A stretch of DNA of 64,000 nucleotides from Apus apus (lineage: Eukaryota; Chordata; Aves; Apodiformes; Apodidae). The stretch spans positions 11,357,333-11,421,332 of the forward strand of contig NC_067299.1 of assembly GCF_020740795.1 (NCBI RefSeq), in the 5' to 3' direction. This document shows, piece after piece, positions 33,650-45,964 of the stretch. Each line of letters opens with the position of its first letter. The stretch's first letter is position 1. The position numbers and the translations under genes are program-made. The notes under the pieces are model-generated. The model searched no databases. It saw only the letters and a list, made by a program, of their open reading frames with translations, and was not told the origin of the DNA.

Positions 33650-34871
33650 GAAGTACTAAAAATGTTCTGAGTTCAGAAACTGCCTCCAGGACCAGCTCCA
33701 CTGCCACCTCCAGCAGCCTCTGTCCTGCCCTGCTCAGAGCTCAGCCACCTCTGACCTTCCATCAGAGGCCAGAAAGCTCAGGCTCAGCACTCTTGGTGTT
33801 TCTGGAGAAATGTCGGCATTTCTGAGTTGATGTCATGTCCCAGAACTGGCTCCAGCGGGAACCTGAGCAAGTGGGAGTGACTGGGAAGCATCTGTCTCCA
33901 TCCCGGCTGGGCAGTGGGAGCAAGAACTGGTCACCACCAGCTGTGACTCACCAGAGACCCCATCGTGTTCCCCTGAAATTGTGTCACATCGGGAAGGCGT
34001 TCGTAGCTGATAAGAAAAATGTGTCTCGTTAAAGGTTCAATCTTCATCCAAGAAAGGCATTTTCTGAGAAACAAAACAAAAAAAACAACAGAAAAACCAA
34101 CCCCCCTGGGGAATAAGATCATTTTCTAACGGTGAAGCCTCACACTTTTCCTGGACTTTCTTTTGAAACAAAGCAAAGAGGATCAAGTGCAGAGTATTTC
34201 AAAGCAAATTGAAGTGAACTAAAAAGCCTCCTTGCTCCACACCCTTCTCCATCCTTGGCTTGAAAGGAAAAGAAAGAAAGAAGGAAAACTTGAGTTGTAG
34301 AAATTTTTGAGCCTTAGGGAAGCAGCTGTGACCTTGGTCTGCCCCACCTCCAGCTCCAGGGACTGGGGCATCCTGACTTGCACCCCTCCACATCCCCCAA
34401 ACCCTGTAAATGCCTGAGGGGACCAGATGAAGTGTCTCTGGTGGGGCTGAATCCCCTGCTGGGGCTGAATCCTCTGGCCTGGAGGACAGCCCACCTCATT
34501 CAGACATTTGGTGAGTCCTCCAGAAAGAGCAAGGAAGACCAGGCTGAAAATTGAGCTCTGACAGGATGAAAAAAACCCCAAAGTTTATCAGTTAACCCAC
34601 TGGGCCTTTTGTGCTTGTCATGATCAAGCAAAAAGGAACAGAATGAGCCACAGATGGATTGTTTTAATTTCTGTCAGTGGTTCTGGAGCCCAGGTCTTCA
34701 GGAGGTTTGGGTGTGCTGGCTGCAGGTGGCTGCACTTCATGGGAGCTGCAGGGATGCCCGAGCACCACAACCTTTCCTTGCTCAAAGAGGGAGCTGAGAC
34801 CAGAGTTAACCTTTAAACTTGTGCCATGGCTGAAGGAATTCCTTAATGTATGGACCCTGAAGAGCCCATGT
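33650..34871. other. Intergenic, no gene recognised
   Basis: Short A-rich stretches (34073-34100). No exon or repeat family recognised. Confidence 0.4.
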
Positions 34872-35445
34872 CATAGAACCATAGAAACCCAGACTGGTTT
34901 GCATCCAAAGGGACCTTAAAGATCATCCAGTTCCTACCTCCTGCATGGGCAGGGACACCTCCCACCAGCCCAGGCTGCTCCAAGCCCCATCCAACCTGCC
35001 CTTCAACACTGCCAGGGATGGGGCAGCCACAGCTTCCCTGGGCAGCCTGGGCCAGGCTCTCACCACCCCCACTCTAAAGAATTTCTTCCTAATGTCTCAC
35101 CTAAATCTTCCATCTTTTGAGCCATTACCTCTTGTCCTCTCACTACAAGTCCTTTTAAAAAGTCCCTCCCCAGCTTTCCTGGAGCCCCTTCAGGCACTGG
35201 AAGCTGCTCTAAGGTCTCCCTGGAGCCTTCTCTTCTCCAGGCTGAACACCCCAACTCTCCCAGCCTGTCTCCAGAGCAGAGCTGCTCCAGCCCTTGGATC
35301 ATCTCCATGGCCTCCTCTGGACTCTGTCCAACATCTCCATGTCCTACTTTTGTTGGGGACCCCAGAACTGGCCCCAGCCCTGGAGGGGATTCTCACCAGG
35401 GCAGAGCAGAGGAGACAATCCCCTGCCTTGCCCTTGTCCCTGGTC
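34872..35445 (-). mobile_element. CR1 LINE copy
   Basis: Antisense copy starting with 'tcatagaaccatagaaaccc' and running to the 'gcagagcagaggagacaatc' part. Confidence 0.88.
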
Positions 35446-35639
35446 CCTCTGCCTGCAGACCAGGGCTAAGAGATCCCTGGCCCAGCCTGGATTCCCTCCA
35501 CTCCCACTCACCAGCTGTCCCCAGCAGGTCCCTCCCACAGCAGCACCTTTTTGCATGGTCCCAGAGGGATGGGGGTGACCACAGGGGGAGGCTGTGGGGT
35601 CATGGTGGAGGTTCCTGAGGGGGGTAGTACCCACATCCA

Positions 35640-35944
35640 TGGGGAAGCTGGGGAGGGACTTGGGAAAAGGGCAGGAGTGAGAGGACAAGGGGCAATTGCT
35701 TAAAACTGGAAGAGGTGAGATTTAGGTTGGATATTAGGAAGAAATTCTTCCCTGAGGGTGGTGAGACCCTGGCCCAGGGTGCCCAGGGAAGCTGTGGCTG
35801 CCCCATCCCTGGCAGTGTTGAAGGGCAGGTTGGATGGGGCTTGGAGCAGCCTGGGCTGGTGGGAGGTGTCCCTGCCCATGCAGGGGGTTGGGACTGGATG
35901 ATCTTTAAGGTCCCTTCCAACCCAAACCAGCCTGGGTTTCTATG
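35640..35944 (+). mobile_element. CR1 LINE 3' fragment
   Basis: Sense copy with the 'gctgtggctgccccatccc' block and a 'gggtttctatgat' tail. Confidence 0.87.
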
Positions 35945-36624
35945 ATAAAGCTCTGACCCACAGGGCACCATGTCTCTTCCCCAGGTGAAACCACCAGTGT
36001 ACCCCAAGCCTCACACCCCAGATCTTGCATCCTCTGGTGGGCATATGGGCAAGAGGGTCAAATGGCTAGCAGGAGTGACAGGGACAGGACAGCCCTTACC
36101 ATCTCCTGCCTTCTTCTGCCCCAGATATTTACTTTGTGGCCTGTGGCTCTTGGCAAGGGTAAGATTTCAAGGGGGCTTGGAGGAGCCTCAAAGCCTTTGG
36201 GCTAATCCTTGTCACCTCCTGTCACAGGGGATGAAGACTCAACACCACTGCAACATCCTTCCCCACAGTCTTCCTCCTCAAATAACCTTAGCTTTCTTTT
36301 TCTACCCTGCCTGCACCCAAACAATTCTCATGTCCCCATCTGGGTGATGCCAAAATAATTAAAGATGGCTTCTTTCCAGGAATCACAGCAGAAGCTTGAG
36401 AGGGGTCAGCTCAGAAATACTTCAAGTGCAGGAACCTTGGCAGCAGAGGGCTCTGGGACTGAACAGAGAAAACCAGTATACAGAAACAGAAAACTGGAAA
36501 CAGGAGCTGGTCCTGGAAGCCAGCAAGGGACAGTGGCTCTGGAGCACTTGGCCTCGTGACCAGTGACTTGAGTTCTGTGGCAGGGGTCAGCAGTGCAAGG
36601 GAGCTGCTGGGCAGGGGGAGGTGG

Positions 36625-36862
36625 CCTAGAAAGTAGATTTAGGTGAGATATTAGGGACAAATTCTTCCCTGTGAAGGTGATGAGACTCTGGCCCAGGTTG
36701 CCCAGGGAAGCTGTGGCTGCCCCATCCCTGGCAGTGTTGAAGGGCAGGTTGGATGGGGCTTGGAGCAGCCTGGGCTGGTGGGAGGTGTCCCTGCCCATGC
36801 AGGGGGTGGGACTGGATGATCTTTAAGGTCCCTTCCAACCCAAACCAGCCTGGGATTCTTTT
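36625..36862 (+). mobile_element. CR1 LINE 3' fragment
   Basis: Sense copy very similar to 35640-35944, 5'-truncated, ending 'agcctgggattctttt'. Confidence 0.87.
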
Positions 36863-37621
36863 GTTCTGTCTCTGCCCCCTTTGCTGAGGCTTCTCACAGC
36901 TCTCAGGGCTGCTGAGAAAGGGCAATTTTGTAGCTCTGAGGGGTTGGTGCTGATGACACAACAGAGTGAGTGCAGCTGCAGCAGCTCGTGCTCCTCTGTC
37001 TCACTCATTACCAGGAACCGATGGCTCCTGTCCTTCCGCCAACCATCTCAGGGCTTCCAGGCAGAGGACAGAGCTGCCTGATGCAGGTCTCAGCACATTC
37101 ACCATCCCACCTCCCCACCACCTTGCACTGGCCACCAGCCCCCTGGTTTGCTCCTCACCAGTGGCAGGCTGGAGGGCAGAAGCTGTGAAGTTCCCATGAG
37201 CGAAGCTGTGGCTGGATGGTGGTAGCCACAGAGCGGAGGTTCTGCAGCCACAACATTTCTCACCCTGCAGCTGATATCTGGCATTTCCCCTCACACAAGC
37301 CAGCATGTGAGTTGCAAGCACAGAGGAACAAAAAACTTCCACTGCTGGTTTCTGCATCATTTATTTCCATGGCAAAAAGCTATAATCTGTTGGGGTTTTT
37401 TTTCAGCCATTCAGCCCAAAGCTGGGGCCACTTCTGTCCATGCAGCACTGCCCAGAGCTGCTGCCTGACCCAGGGAAGGCAGAGCTAGTCCTGCCAGAGC
37501 TTGCTAGGAATCTGGGAAATCCAACTCCTTCCCTGACACCTGTGTCAGGACTTAGGGAGGAAACTTGGGATGGGGCCACACAGGGAAGCATCTCACCTCT
37601 GTCAGGGGCCTGCTTTGTGGG
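36863..37621. other. Intergenic, no gene recognised
   Basis: No exon, RNA gene or repeat recognised. Confidence 0.4.
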
Positions 37622-38352
37622 CTGGCAAAAACCTCGTGAAGCTCAACAAGGAGAAATGCAAAGTCCTGGCCCTGGGGAGGGACACCCTCAGGCACCAGTA
37701 TACACTGGTACTGACCAACCTGAAAAGCAGTTTGGCATAAAAGGGCCCAGGGCTCCTGGAGAACAGCAAGTTGGACATGAGCAGCAATGTGTCCCTGCCA
37801 TAAAGGTCCCCTGCCAACAGGCTCTGAGGCTGCATTAGGAGGAGCATGGCCAGCAGGTGGAGGGAGGTGACCCTTCCTGACTGCTCAGCACTGGTGAGGT
37901 CTCTCCTGGAGTGCTGGGTCCAGTTCTGGGCTCCCGAGTATGAAAGACTTATGGACGTACTGGAGAGAGTCCAGCAAAGGACTGTGAAGATGGTTTAAGT
38001 GACAGGAGTGTTTCTTCCAGGAGGAGAGGCTGAGAGAGCTGGGACTGCTCATCCTGGAGAAGAGATGGCTCAGGGGGGTCTGATCAGTGTGTGTGTGAGT
38101 GTCGAGCAAAGTAGATGGGGGGGGGGGGGAAGGGGGCAGTGACAGGACAAGAAGCACAGGAAATTCTATTTAAACACCAGACACTGGAACAGGTTGCCCA
38201 GAGAGGTTGTGGAGTCTCCATCCCTGGAGATAATCAAAGCCTGTCTGGACATGGTCCCAGGCAGCCTTCCCAGGTGTCCCTGCCTTGAACAGGGTCTGGA
38301 CTGGACAATCTCCAGGAGGTGTTTCCAGCCTCAGCTCTTCACTGCTCCATGT
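37622..38352 (+). mobile_element. CR1 LINE copy, longer 5' extent
   Basis: Sense copy reaching further 5' than most ('aagctcaacaaggagaaatg' is coding CR1 sequence upstream of the usual 3' part). It carries a poly-G run at 38117-38129 and ends near 'ccaggaggtgtttccagcc'. Clearly degenerate. Confidence 0.8.
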
Positions 38353-38596
38353 TATTCCAAAGCACCACAGGACTGGTGGGAGCTGCAGCTCAGCAAATCC
38401 CTGACACAGCAGCACAAGAACGCTTCAGAGCCTGCTGGGTTTCGTTTTCCAGAGTTGCATAATCCCAGGCAAAACTTGTGCCTTTTTGCTATGAAGACTT
38501 GGAGGGAAAAACCCTCCAAGATAAAACAGTTCTCCTGCTTGTGGCCATGCCTCTTGGCACATTTGAGTTTCCTTTTGATTTGATGAAATCGAAAAT

Positions 38597-38615
38597 GAGC
38601 TCTGAGTCAGAGCTC
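38597..38615. promoter_or_regulatory. 19-bp palindrome centred on an AP-1 site
   Basis: GAGCTCTGAGTCAGAGCTC has two 9-bp arms around one central base, and its centre is the perfect AP-1 site TGAGTCA (38603-38609). It lies about 250 bp upstream of the chemokine start codon at 38862. Confidence 0.55.
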
Positions 38616-38725
38616 CACACACGTGGCTCCAGTGGGAACCCAATCCCATTCTTCCTGACTTCTTTTATTTCTAAATCTCATTCCCTTTGGCTGTTTCACT
38701 TTCGTGACATCCTCTAGCATCATTC

Positions 38726-38735
38726 TGGAATTTCC
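38726..38735 (+). promoter_or_regulatory. NF-kB site of the third chemokine gene
   Basis: TGGAATTTCC matches the GGRNNYYCC core. It lies 35 bp before the TATA-like box. Confidence 0.6.
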
Positions 38736-38769
38736 ACTTCAGTATCTCCTGGCTGCCTCCAGGACTCCC

Positions 38770-38778
38770 TATTAAAAG
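38770..38778 (+). promoter_or_regulatory. TATA-like box of the third chemokine gene
   Basis: TATTAAAAG, 84 bp before the start codon. Confidence 0.6.
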
Positions 38779-38861
38779 GGAGATGAATCCAGCTGCTGCA
38801 GTCTGAGCTGCATCTGCCAGAGCTCCCGGTCCTGCTCCCAGTGTCCTCACCCCACGGGAAG

Positions 38862-39879
38862 ATGAAGGGCTTTGCAGCTGTTCTTGCTCTTCTCCTCATT
38901 GCAGCCTCTTGCCTCAAAACTTTCTCTGGCCCAGGTGAGTCCTGCTTTTTCATTTGTGAAGAAGAACAGATCTGAGCCTTTTTTAGAATTTCTCCATTGG
39001 TAGGTAACTGGGAATTTTGCAGCATTTGTATCACTCTCCAGTCTGCTCTGAGATAATTCTTATAGGAATCCCAGAATTAGAAAATCATCCATCCATCTAG
39101 CCAGCCAGCCAGCCAGCCATCCAGGGCTCAGGGAACTTATTCCTGGTTACAGTTTAGGGACTTTAGTCTCTGTCCTGGGGCTGGGGGACACGGCAAAGGG
39201 AAGATCTGAGCAATGATTGGGTGGGAATTTCACCTACTACCAAACAATGCTGGACCAGATGATCCCAAAGGTCCATTTTAACCTTCATTATTCTCTAATT
39301 CCTCACTGTTTTCCCCATAAACATGACTCCCTGAGCAGGCATGCTGGCTGCTCCTGAAGCACAGCCCAGCATGTGCTCACATTGTCCCTCCTTGCCTCTT
39401 CCAGTTGGACCTGATGTCCCCATCTGCTGCCCCTCTTACATCCACCACAAGCTCCCGTGGAAGCTCATCCAGCGTTACTACAGCACCAGCACCAGCTGCA
39501 GCCTGCCAGCCATCGTGTAAGCACCAGCCCTGGTCACAGGCATGGGGGGCTGTGGGGGCAGAGCAGGGTGGGGGAAATCCCAAGGGGATGGGAATGTCCA
39601 GGGAGGTTCCTGCAGGAGCTGTGGAGGCATCCTGGGAAGAGGGGTGGGAGGGAAACTTCAGCCAGCTGCTGGTTTCAGCATCAGCTTCAGGCATGGGGGA
39701 GAACATCTTGCAGTGCCCCTAAGCTGGGATCCAGGCTCTCCTGGGATGCAGGTGCAAGCAGAGACTGATGTGCCTCACCCCTGTTCCACAGGTTCATCAC
39801 AAAGAAAGGTGTCCAGGTCTGTGCCAACCCCAAGGATCCCTGGGTTCAACGTTACCTGGAGAACTTGGAGAAGAACTGA
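38862..39879 (+). CDS. CC chemokine, MIP-1-like
   Basis: Three exons: 38862-38934, 39405-39516 and 39792-39879, GT-AG introns in phases 1 and 2. The 90-residue product has a strongly hydrophobic signal peptide (MKGFAAVLALLLIAASC), the CC pair at 32-33 (VPICCPSY), C56 in STSCSLPAIVF, C72 in VQVCANP and a WVQRYLENLEKN helix. It is a secreted CC chemokine of the MIP-1 branch and should recruit leukocytes through CC receptors. It differs from its neighbours by a lysine- and histidine-rich 30s loop (HHKLPWKLIQ), so receptor choice may differ. The promoter carries kB and AP-1-like sites; the 3' UTR is AU-rich. The gene looks intact. The family is certain; a one-to-one orthologue name is not. Confidence 0.92.
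39087..39123. repeat. (CCAG/CCAT)n tetranucleotide repeat
   Basis: CATC and CCAG units in tandem within intron 1 of the chemokine gene. Confidence 0.8.
39225..39300 (+). mobile_element. Degenerate CR1 3' tail in intron 1
   Basis: 'ctggaccagatgatcccaaa' and 'ggtccattttaaccttcatt' resemble the CR1 3' end. Short and diverged. Confidence 0.45.
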
Positions 39880-40129
39880 GCAAAGCAGGACAGCAAGCAG
39901 AGCTGCTGTCAGGCATGAGCCATGTCATCCTGAGCTCCCATGGTGGAGCAGGACACAGGGGCAACAGGAGATGCACGAGGGCTCCAAGGGGCTGCTGGAG
40001 GGGCACCGGGGGACACCTCATGTTGGGTGCTGCTGCTTGCCCCTGGCTGGCACTGGCCAGGCTGAAACCTCATCCCTCTGCCCTGACACCTCCACCTGTG
40101 GCCTGGGAAGGCCCATGGGACTGCACCTC

Positions 40130-40170
40130 TATTGTTCTTATATTATTTTAAATTATTTAAGATATTATCA
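40130..40170 (+). promoter_or_regulatory. AU-rich 3' UTR element
   Basis: A run of A/T with ATTATTTTAAATTATTTAAG follows the stop codon at 39879 by about 250 bp and precedes the AATAAA. It is likely to act in mRNA decay. Confidence 0.6.
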
Positions 40171-40307
40171 TATGGAATAGGATGTTCTTTCTTCTGTGGA
40201 TAATAATGGGAGGGTGCCAGGAAGGGTATTTATGGGAGGGTGGCTCAGAGTCTCAGGCGTGGGCAATGGGTGGCCCTGCCTTATATGGTGAAATCATGAC
40301 TCTGGAG

Positions 40308-40313
40308 AATAAA
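40308..40313 (+). terminator. Polyadenylation signal of the third chemokine gene
   Basis: AATAAA 429 bp after the stop, followed by an A run. Confidence 0.75.
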
Positions 40314-40324
40314 GAATTTGGACA

Positions 40325-40777
40325 AAAAAAAACCCCAAACCTCTGTTTTTTTCCTTTTCTGTGTCTCTGTGTGGTGGTCACCAGCACAGGGACCGAACCT
40401 CGCCCTGAGCCCATCTGCACACCCTGCGTGGCACGTGGTGATAGGAAATGGTTTGAAGCAAAACCATGAAGTTTCCATACTGCAGACATGTGAACCTGCT
40501 CCAACACCTCATCCCCCCACCACAGACACCCCCACCTCCCACATCCTCTACAGAATTAGATGTGTTTGTTTGCACATACAGGCCTTTTACTGACATGATC
40601 ATGCTCTCCCCACACCCCAGGCACGTCCCATGCGCTGGCTCATGGCTCCCAGCCCAAGTCACATCCCAGACTGGTCCTGGAGCTTCCTTTCTGACCACCC
40701 CAGCAGGGGTTGTTCCTCACTTCCCCACCTGTAAAACAAAGGGAAGGGTTCAGGGGTAAAACAGCCACCAGGAAACA
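40325..40777. other. Intergenic, no gene recognised
   Basis: No feature was seen between the chemokine 3' end and the next CR1. Confidence 0.4.
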
Positions 40778-41317
40778 ATTCCTTCCCCTCTGCCCTGGTG
40801 AAACCTCATCTGGAATATTGCATCCAGTTCTGGGCTGCCTAGTTCACGAAGGATAAAGAATTACTGGAGAGAGTCCAGAGCAGGGTCACAAAGATGATGA
40901 GGGGACTGGAGCACCTGCCCCATGAGGAAAGCCTGAGAGAGCTGGGGCTGGTCAGCCTGGAGAAGAGGAGGCTGAGGGAGGATCTCATCAGTGCTTATAA
41001 ACATCTACAGGGAGTGTCAGGAGATTGGGCCAGACTCTTTTCAGTAGTTCCCAGTGACAGGACAAGGGGCAATGGGCACAAGCTGGAACACAAGAGGTTC
41101 GACCTAAACATCAGGAAAAACTTCTTTCCTGTGAGGGTGACAGAGCCCTGGGACAGGCTGCCCAGAGAGGCTGTGGAGGCTCCTTCTCTGCAGACGTTCC
41201 AAACCCACCTGGACACCACCATGTGCAACCTGTCTGGGTGAACCTTCTCTGGCAGGGAGCTTGGACTAGATGATCTCCAGAGGTCCCTTCCAACCCTGAC
41301 TATTCTGGGATTCTGAG
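40778..41317 (+). mobile_element. CR1 LINE copy
   Basis: Sense copy with 'gaaacctcatctggaatatt', 'ggagaagaggaggctgaggg' and the 'tattctgggattctga' end. Its 115-codon open frame is repeat-derived. Confidence 0.9.
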
Positions 41318-42465
41318 AAACCTGCTGCAGTCATTCCCAGGATGTGACTTTGCATGGCCACATGGATGGGATGGAGCAGGTCCCAAGGGCAAAAGCAAGG
41401 GGCTGGGCACAGCTTGGCTGGTGCAGTCATGCTCTGCACTCCTCTGCTTCTGCACACAGAGAAGAAATGACCCCCAACAGCACAGTCATCTAGGGCTGGC
41501 CTGGCCTTGAAGCCATCCTCTCCCAGTTGGTATTTTGTCTCCCTAGCTAATGCAGAAAAAAGAGCATTATTTAAAATCTGTAATATAAACATTCCCCTGC
41601 AGCTAGAGATGAGACTTGGCAGCCCTGGGGCTGGGAAAGCACCTCCACGTCTTGTGATTTCCCTCTAGTCCTGTGTTTTCCAGGCTGGAAAGCTGGCTGT
41701 GGGGAGGAGGGCTGATGGGGCTCCCAAGGAGCAGCATCCCAGCAAAGAGCAGCCCCAGGCCCCAGTTGTGTCCCAGGAGATGGTGCTGGTGATGTGGGGT
41801 CCACATGGAGGGCTTCTCTACAGCTCCATGGGGATGGCTCCTGTCTGCTCTGCTGAGCAAAGGCACAGGCTCCCTCACCCCTGGCAAGGTCCCTGCACTC
41901 CCCTGGCACAGGGTCCTAGCAGAGTGGGTCAGGTCCAAGCAGGGACAAGGTGGGCCAGCAAAAATCTTCTCCCAGCCTCACCATGGTGAGGGAGACACAG
42001 AGCTCACCAGAGGGGGGTACCCTGAGCAGGGCTTCCCACTGGGCCATGAAACAGGAGCATAGCGTGGCCACTGTGTGGTGGGGGGGATGGAGAGGAGCTG
42101 CTGCCAGGGCTGGGCAGGTGAGGAGACATGGAAGGGGGTGCTGGGACCTCCTCGACCCCTGAGGACATCCCAAGCCCTGTGCCTACTCCACGTCCAGTCA
42201 GCATTTATGTGGAGGAGGAGGTGCTGAAGGAGCCCCAAACAGGCTCTGATGTGGGGTCCAGGCCCTGCGAAGGGAGGACTGGGGGGGTCTGAGGTTTGAC
42301 CCAGGTGCGGGCTGCAGGGGACAGGCTGGAGAGGCAGGATGACTTGGCACTGCAGCTCCAGGCAGTCCCTGGCCAGGAGCCCAGAGCACGTGGGAATTTC
42401 CCTCTCTGTCCTTTTTGGTTTCGGTTTCCTTCCAGCAGCTCCAGGAGCAGCAGCCAGGCCAGTCT
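41318..42465. other. Intergenic, no gene recognised
   Basis: No repeat family or splice-supported exon was recognised. Confidence 0.4.
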
Positions 42466-42618
42466 GCTCCAGGACCCCTGCTCCAGAACCCCTGCTCCCC
42501 CTGCTCCAGGACCCCTGCTCCCCCTGCTCCAGGACCCCTGCTCCAGGTCCCCTGCTCCCCCTGCTCCAGGACCCCTGCTCCCCCTGCTCCAGGACCCCTG
42601 CTCCCCCTGCTCCAGGTC
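42466..42618. repeat. CTGCTCC minisatellite, 9- and 15-bp units
   Basis: Units CTGCTCCAGGACCCC (15 bp) and CTGCTCCCC (9 bp) alternate, giving a 24-bp higher-order period. Because both unit lengths are multiples of three, several frames stay open on both strands (repeated Gly-Glu-Gln-Gly-Ser-Trp-Ser-Arg on the minus strand). No evidence that any is translated. Confidence 0.9.
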
Positions 42619-44719
42619 CATCTCCTCTTGCACCACCTGGGCAGGTCCCTCTGCCCGGGGACCACAGACCCAGCCGGTGTCCCCAGGCCTCCCGTGCTGC
42701 TCTCTGCCTGTGCTGGCCATGGGGATGGGCCCAGGCAGGAGCAAAGGAGCAATGGTGGCCCAGGGCTGAGCTGCAGATGGAGCAGCCCACCTGCAGCCTC
42801 TAGTCTGCTGGCAGCTCCGGGCTGCAGAGGACAGCCTGCAGGGGCCACTTGGACACACCTTGAGAGCTTCTGCATCCAGAGGATGTATCAGCCATTCTTG
42901 ATGGTCCTGTCCTGGAGCCTGGGCAGCACAAGCCCATTCCTGCTGCACAGAAATCTGCAGGAGGTGGCTCAGCTATAGCCCAGTCCCTGGCCTTGACACC
43001 CTTCTCCACCTCAGCTCTGGTGGCCCAGCTCTCCCTTTCCTGCAGGCTTCTTTGCTCTGCAAGCATTTCAGGGACATTCACGTTGCAACATGGGATGTGA
43101 GCTGGGATGAGACTGTGTGTGGGACATATGGCACAGGGAAGCATGGAGCCAGGGATTATGGCTCAAGATGCAAGTCAGGACCCAAAGGCCAAATGGTTCA
43201 CCATGATCTGAGCTGAAGAAATGAGAGTCCAGCTGAGAGGCAAGGGAAGAGCTCAGCTCCCAGGTGCCTGCTGGAAAGTGACCATTGTTCAGCCAACAGG
43301 CTCCTCGTGTGCAGAGGTGGACAAAAGCTGAGGCCAGCTGCTCCCATGGAGACTGGCAGGTTGACTCTGCTGGACCAACCACAGGCTTTTCCTTCCCTGC
43401 CTGCTGTGGCAGAAGGTACCCAGAAGGTCACAAGACCCTCATGGTGTCATGGGCAAAGCACTCTGTAGCCCAGTTCTCTCTGGTCTTTTTGACATCACGA
43501 ATCCTGTGGCTGTCCCCTTTCTCTCAGAGGAGCTGGAGAAGCCCTGGGAAGAGATGTGAGCTGTGTAGATCTGCAGACCCAGTGGCTGCATCATCTCCCT
43601 GATGGCCTCTGTTCCTTACCCCATTCCCTAGCCCCTCTCCAGCAGCCCCCGTGGGGCAGTTCTCACCTTCTCTGACTTTCAGCTTTTCTTCTCAACACAA
43701 GGACAGTTGTGGTTATTTCTAGCTGACACTGCTGAAGCACCTCCTATGTTGAGGGATGTACATCCTGACACAGGCTCTCCCTGCAGCTCTTTTGACAGAT
43801 GATGGTTTGACCTTGGCCTCACAGCTCAGCCTCTTTGGGTTCTCTTTCCAACCTACACTGCCCATGTTCTGGCAGCTCCGTGTCACTTAAGAAGCCATTC
43901 TCCTAAACCCACCCATTTATACATCCCATCATTGATGCTTCCCTGGGGAAAGTGGGGACTTGCTGGGTAAGTGCTGAGCACAAAGAAAGTCTGTGTATCT
44001 GCTTAGGTCCTGATGGGAACATAAAGTTGTCTCTGGTTGAATCTTGCTCTCCTTGCTGTCCTCTGCCCCCAATCCTTCTCTGCTCCAGGTGAATCCACCT
44101 CCGTCTTTGTGTTGGTTTTTCCTCTCCTGGAAGAAGAAGGGATCATGATGGTAACCTGAGGAACAGGCACGAGCTGCTCTGACTCCTTGGTCTGCAGCAT
44201 GGCCTACTGGGAGTGCTTCTTCCCTGCTGGCCCTACACATCCATGCTGTGCCCAGGACACAGCTGTGTGGTGCTGCACGTGCAGCACATGTACAGTGTGT
44301 CCCTCAAGAGCATCTGGCTCTGGGGGAGAACCCTTAATTTGACAGCTGGTAGAATATAGAGCCTACATGTAATATATGGAGTGTGGAATGAGGGGTGGAA
44401 TGTCCAGGATGAAGCAAATTTTCCTTTTACTGATTTTTTTTTTTTTCTTCACTGAGCACTCTCCTAACCAGCAGCAAATGTTCCAGCCAGTGGACTGATA
44501 ATGCTCTAATGTTTCAGTTACTGCCAGGGTTGCAAGGTCACCAGGAAAGTTGTATCTACAGCCCTCCTGTAGGGAGGAGTGGACTAGATGGGCAGCAGAA
44601 CTGACCAAAATATTCCATTCCATGTATCTACACAAGCTCTGTGTGAGGTCAGGGATCATGGAAGTCAAGTCCCTTCCTGCTGCTTCTCCCCTTCTTTCCC
44701 ATCCATGGCCAGTGTCTGG
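42619..44719. other. Intergenic, no gene recognised
   Basis: About 2.1 kb without recognisable genes or young repeats. Confidence 0.4.
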
Positions 44720-44985
44720 TGAGCCCCATCCAACCTGCCCTTCAACACTGCCAGGGATGGGGCAGCCACAGCTTCCCTGGGCAACCTGGGCCAGGGTCTC
44801 ACCACCCTCATAGTCAAGAATTTCTTCCTAAGATCTCATTTAAATCTCCCCTCTTTCAGCTTGAAACTGTTCCTTCTTGTCCCATCCCTCCCTGCCCTTG
44901 TCCGAAGTCCCTCCCCAGCTTTCTTGGAGCCCCTTCAGGTAATGGAAGGTGCTCTGTGGTCTCCCTGGAACCTTCTTTTCTCCAT
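44720..44985 (-). mobile_element. CR1 LINE internal fragment
   Basis: Antisense CR1 lacking the usual 3' tail; it starts abruptly at 'gagccccatccaacctgcc' and ends at 'ggaaccttcttttctcc'. Confidence 0.82.
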
Positions 44986-45410
44986 CCCTGGGATGCTTGG
45001 GCCCCCTCCACTCCTGGGACCCTTGGAACCCCCTCCATCCCTCAGCAGCTGGGCAGCAGGAAGGCAGGAGCCCTGTCAGGATGCAAGGGCAAGATCAGTT
45101 CGGATGGTGGCACTAGCTCTTTATGTCCAGACATCTCAGGGCTCCCTCCACTGTCTGCTCTTGCTGGGAGGATGCTCAAGGCTTCCAAGGTCCCTTGCAG
45201 ATCCTCATGGCTGAGGCAGCCATGGGGTCCTCTCTGGTCCTCTCTGGGGACTTTTATCCTGGTCACTGGCAGCCTCCCCTGTCCTCTCAGGGTCTGCAAG
45301 GTTCCCATACCCATTCCCTGCACTGGGAATACAGTCCCAGGCTGTGGGGACCCCCAGGAGTGGAGTCACTTTGAATCTTCCAGAGCTGACACAGAGGGAA
45401 AATAAAAATC
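44986..45410. other. Intergenic, no gene recognised
   Basis: Between a CR1 fragment and the end of the CCL5 transcript. Nothing recognised. Confidence 0.4.
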
Positions 45411-45416
45411 TTTATT
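45411..45416 (-). terminator. Polyadenylation signal of CCL5
   Basis: TTTATT on the plus strand, AATAAA in the gene direction, about 550 bp after the CCL5 stop. This implies a 3' UTR of roughly that length. Confidence 0.6.
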
Positions 45417-45964
45417 GTTTTGGCACCAGCAAGAAACAGTTTGGAGACCAAAGCTGGACAATGTGGTTCCACAATGAGCATCCTGTGAGCAAGCAGAGAA
45501 CCTTATCACTTTCTCTGCTGGGGACACAGGGCTTACTCACAACATCTGCAGGACCATGGCAAGGTTCATGCATGACCAAGGTTCAGCTGGCTGGCTTGGA
45601 GGCAGCCTGGCTTTACATGGCAACACTCACCCCTAATTTTGACAGACCACTTCCCACAAATAGCTCTGGGGGTAAAATCACCCTCCCATTTTGGCAGTGG
45701 AGGCAGAAGAAGGGGACAGTTTAGCCACCTGGCACACAGCAGGTTACACCAGGAGTGGTCTGCAAGGCCAGGAGTTCCCCCAGCAAGGCTGTTCATAAGC
45801 GTCTAAATTATCATGGCTAAATGACATTTCTGCAAGACAAAGGGAACTTCAGGGGTCCCAAGGTGGCTCAGTAGGTCCTTGTGCTCAATAGCAGGAATTC
45901 TAGGTCTGTGCCAAGACGGTCTTGCAGGAATTCTCCAAGGCAGAGACCTCTCATCTCCCCGTGC

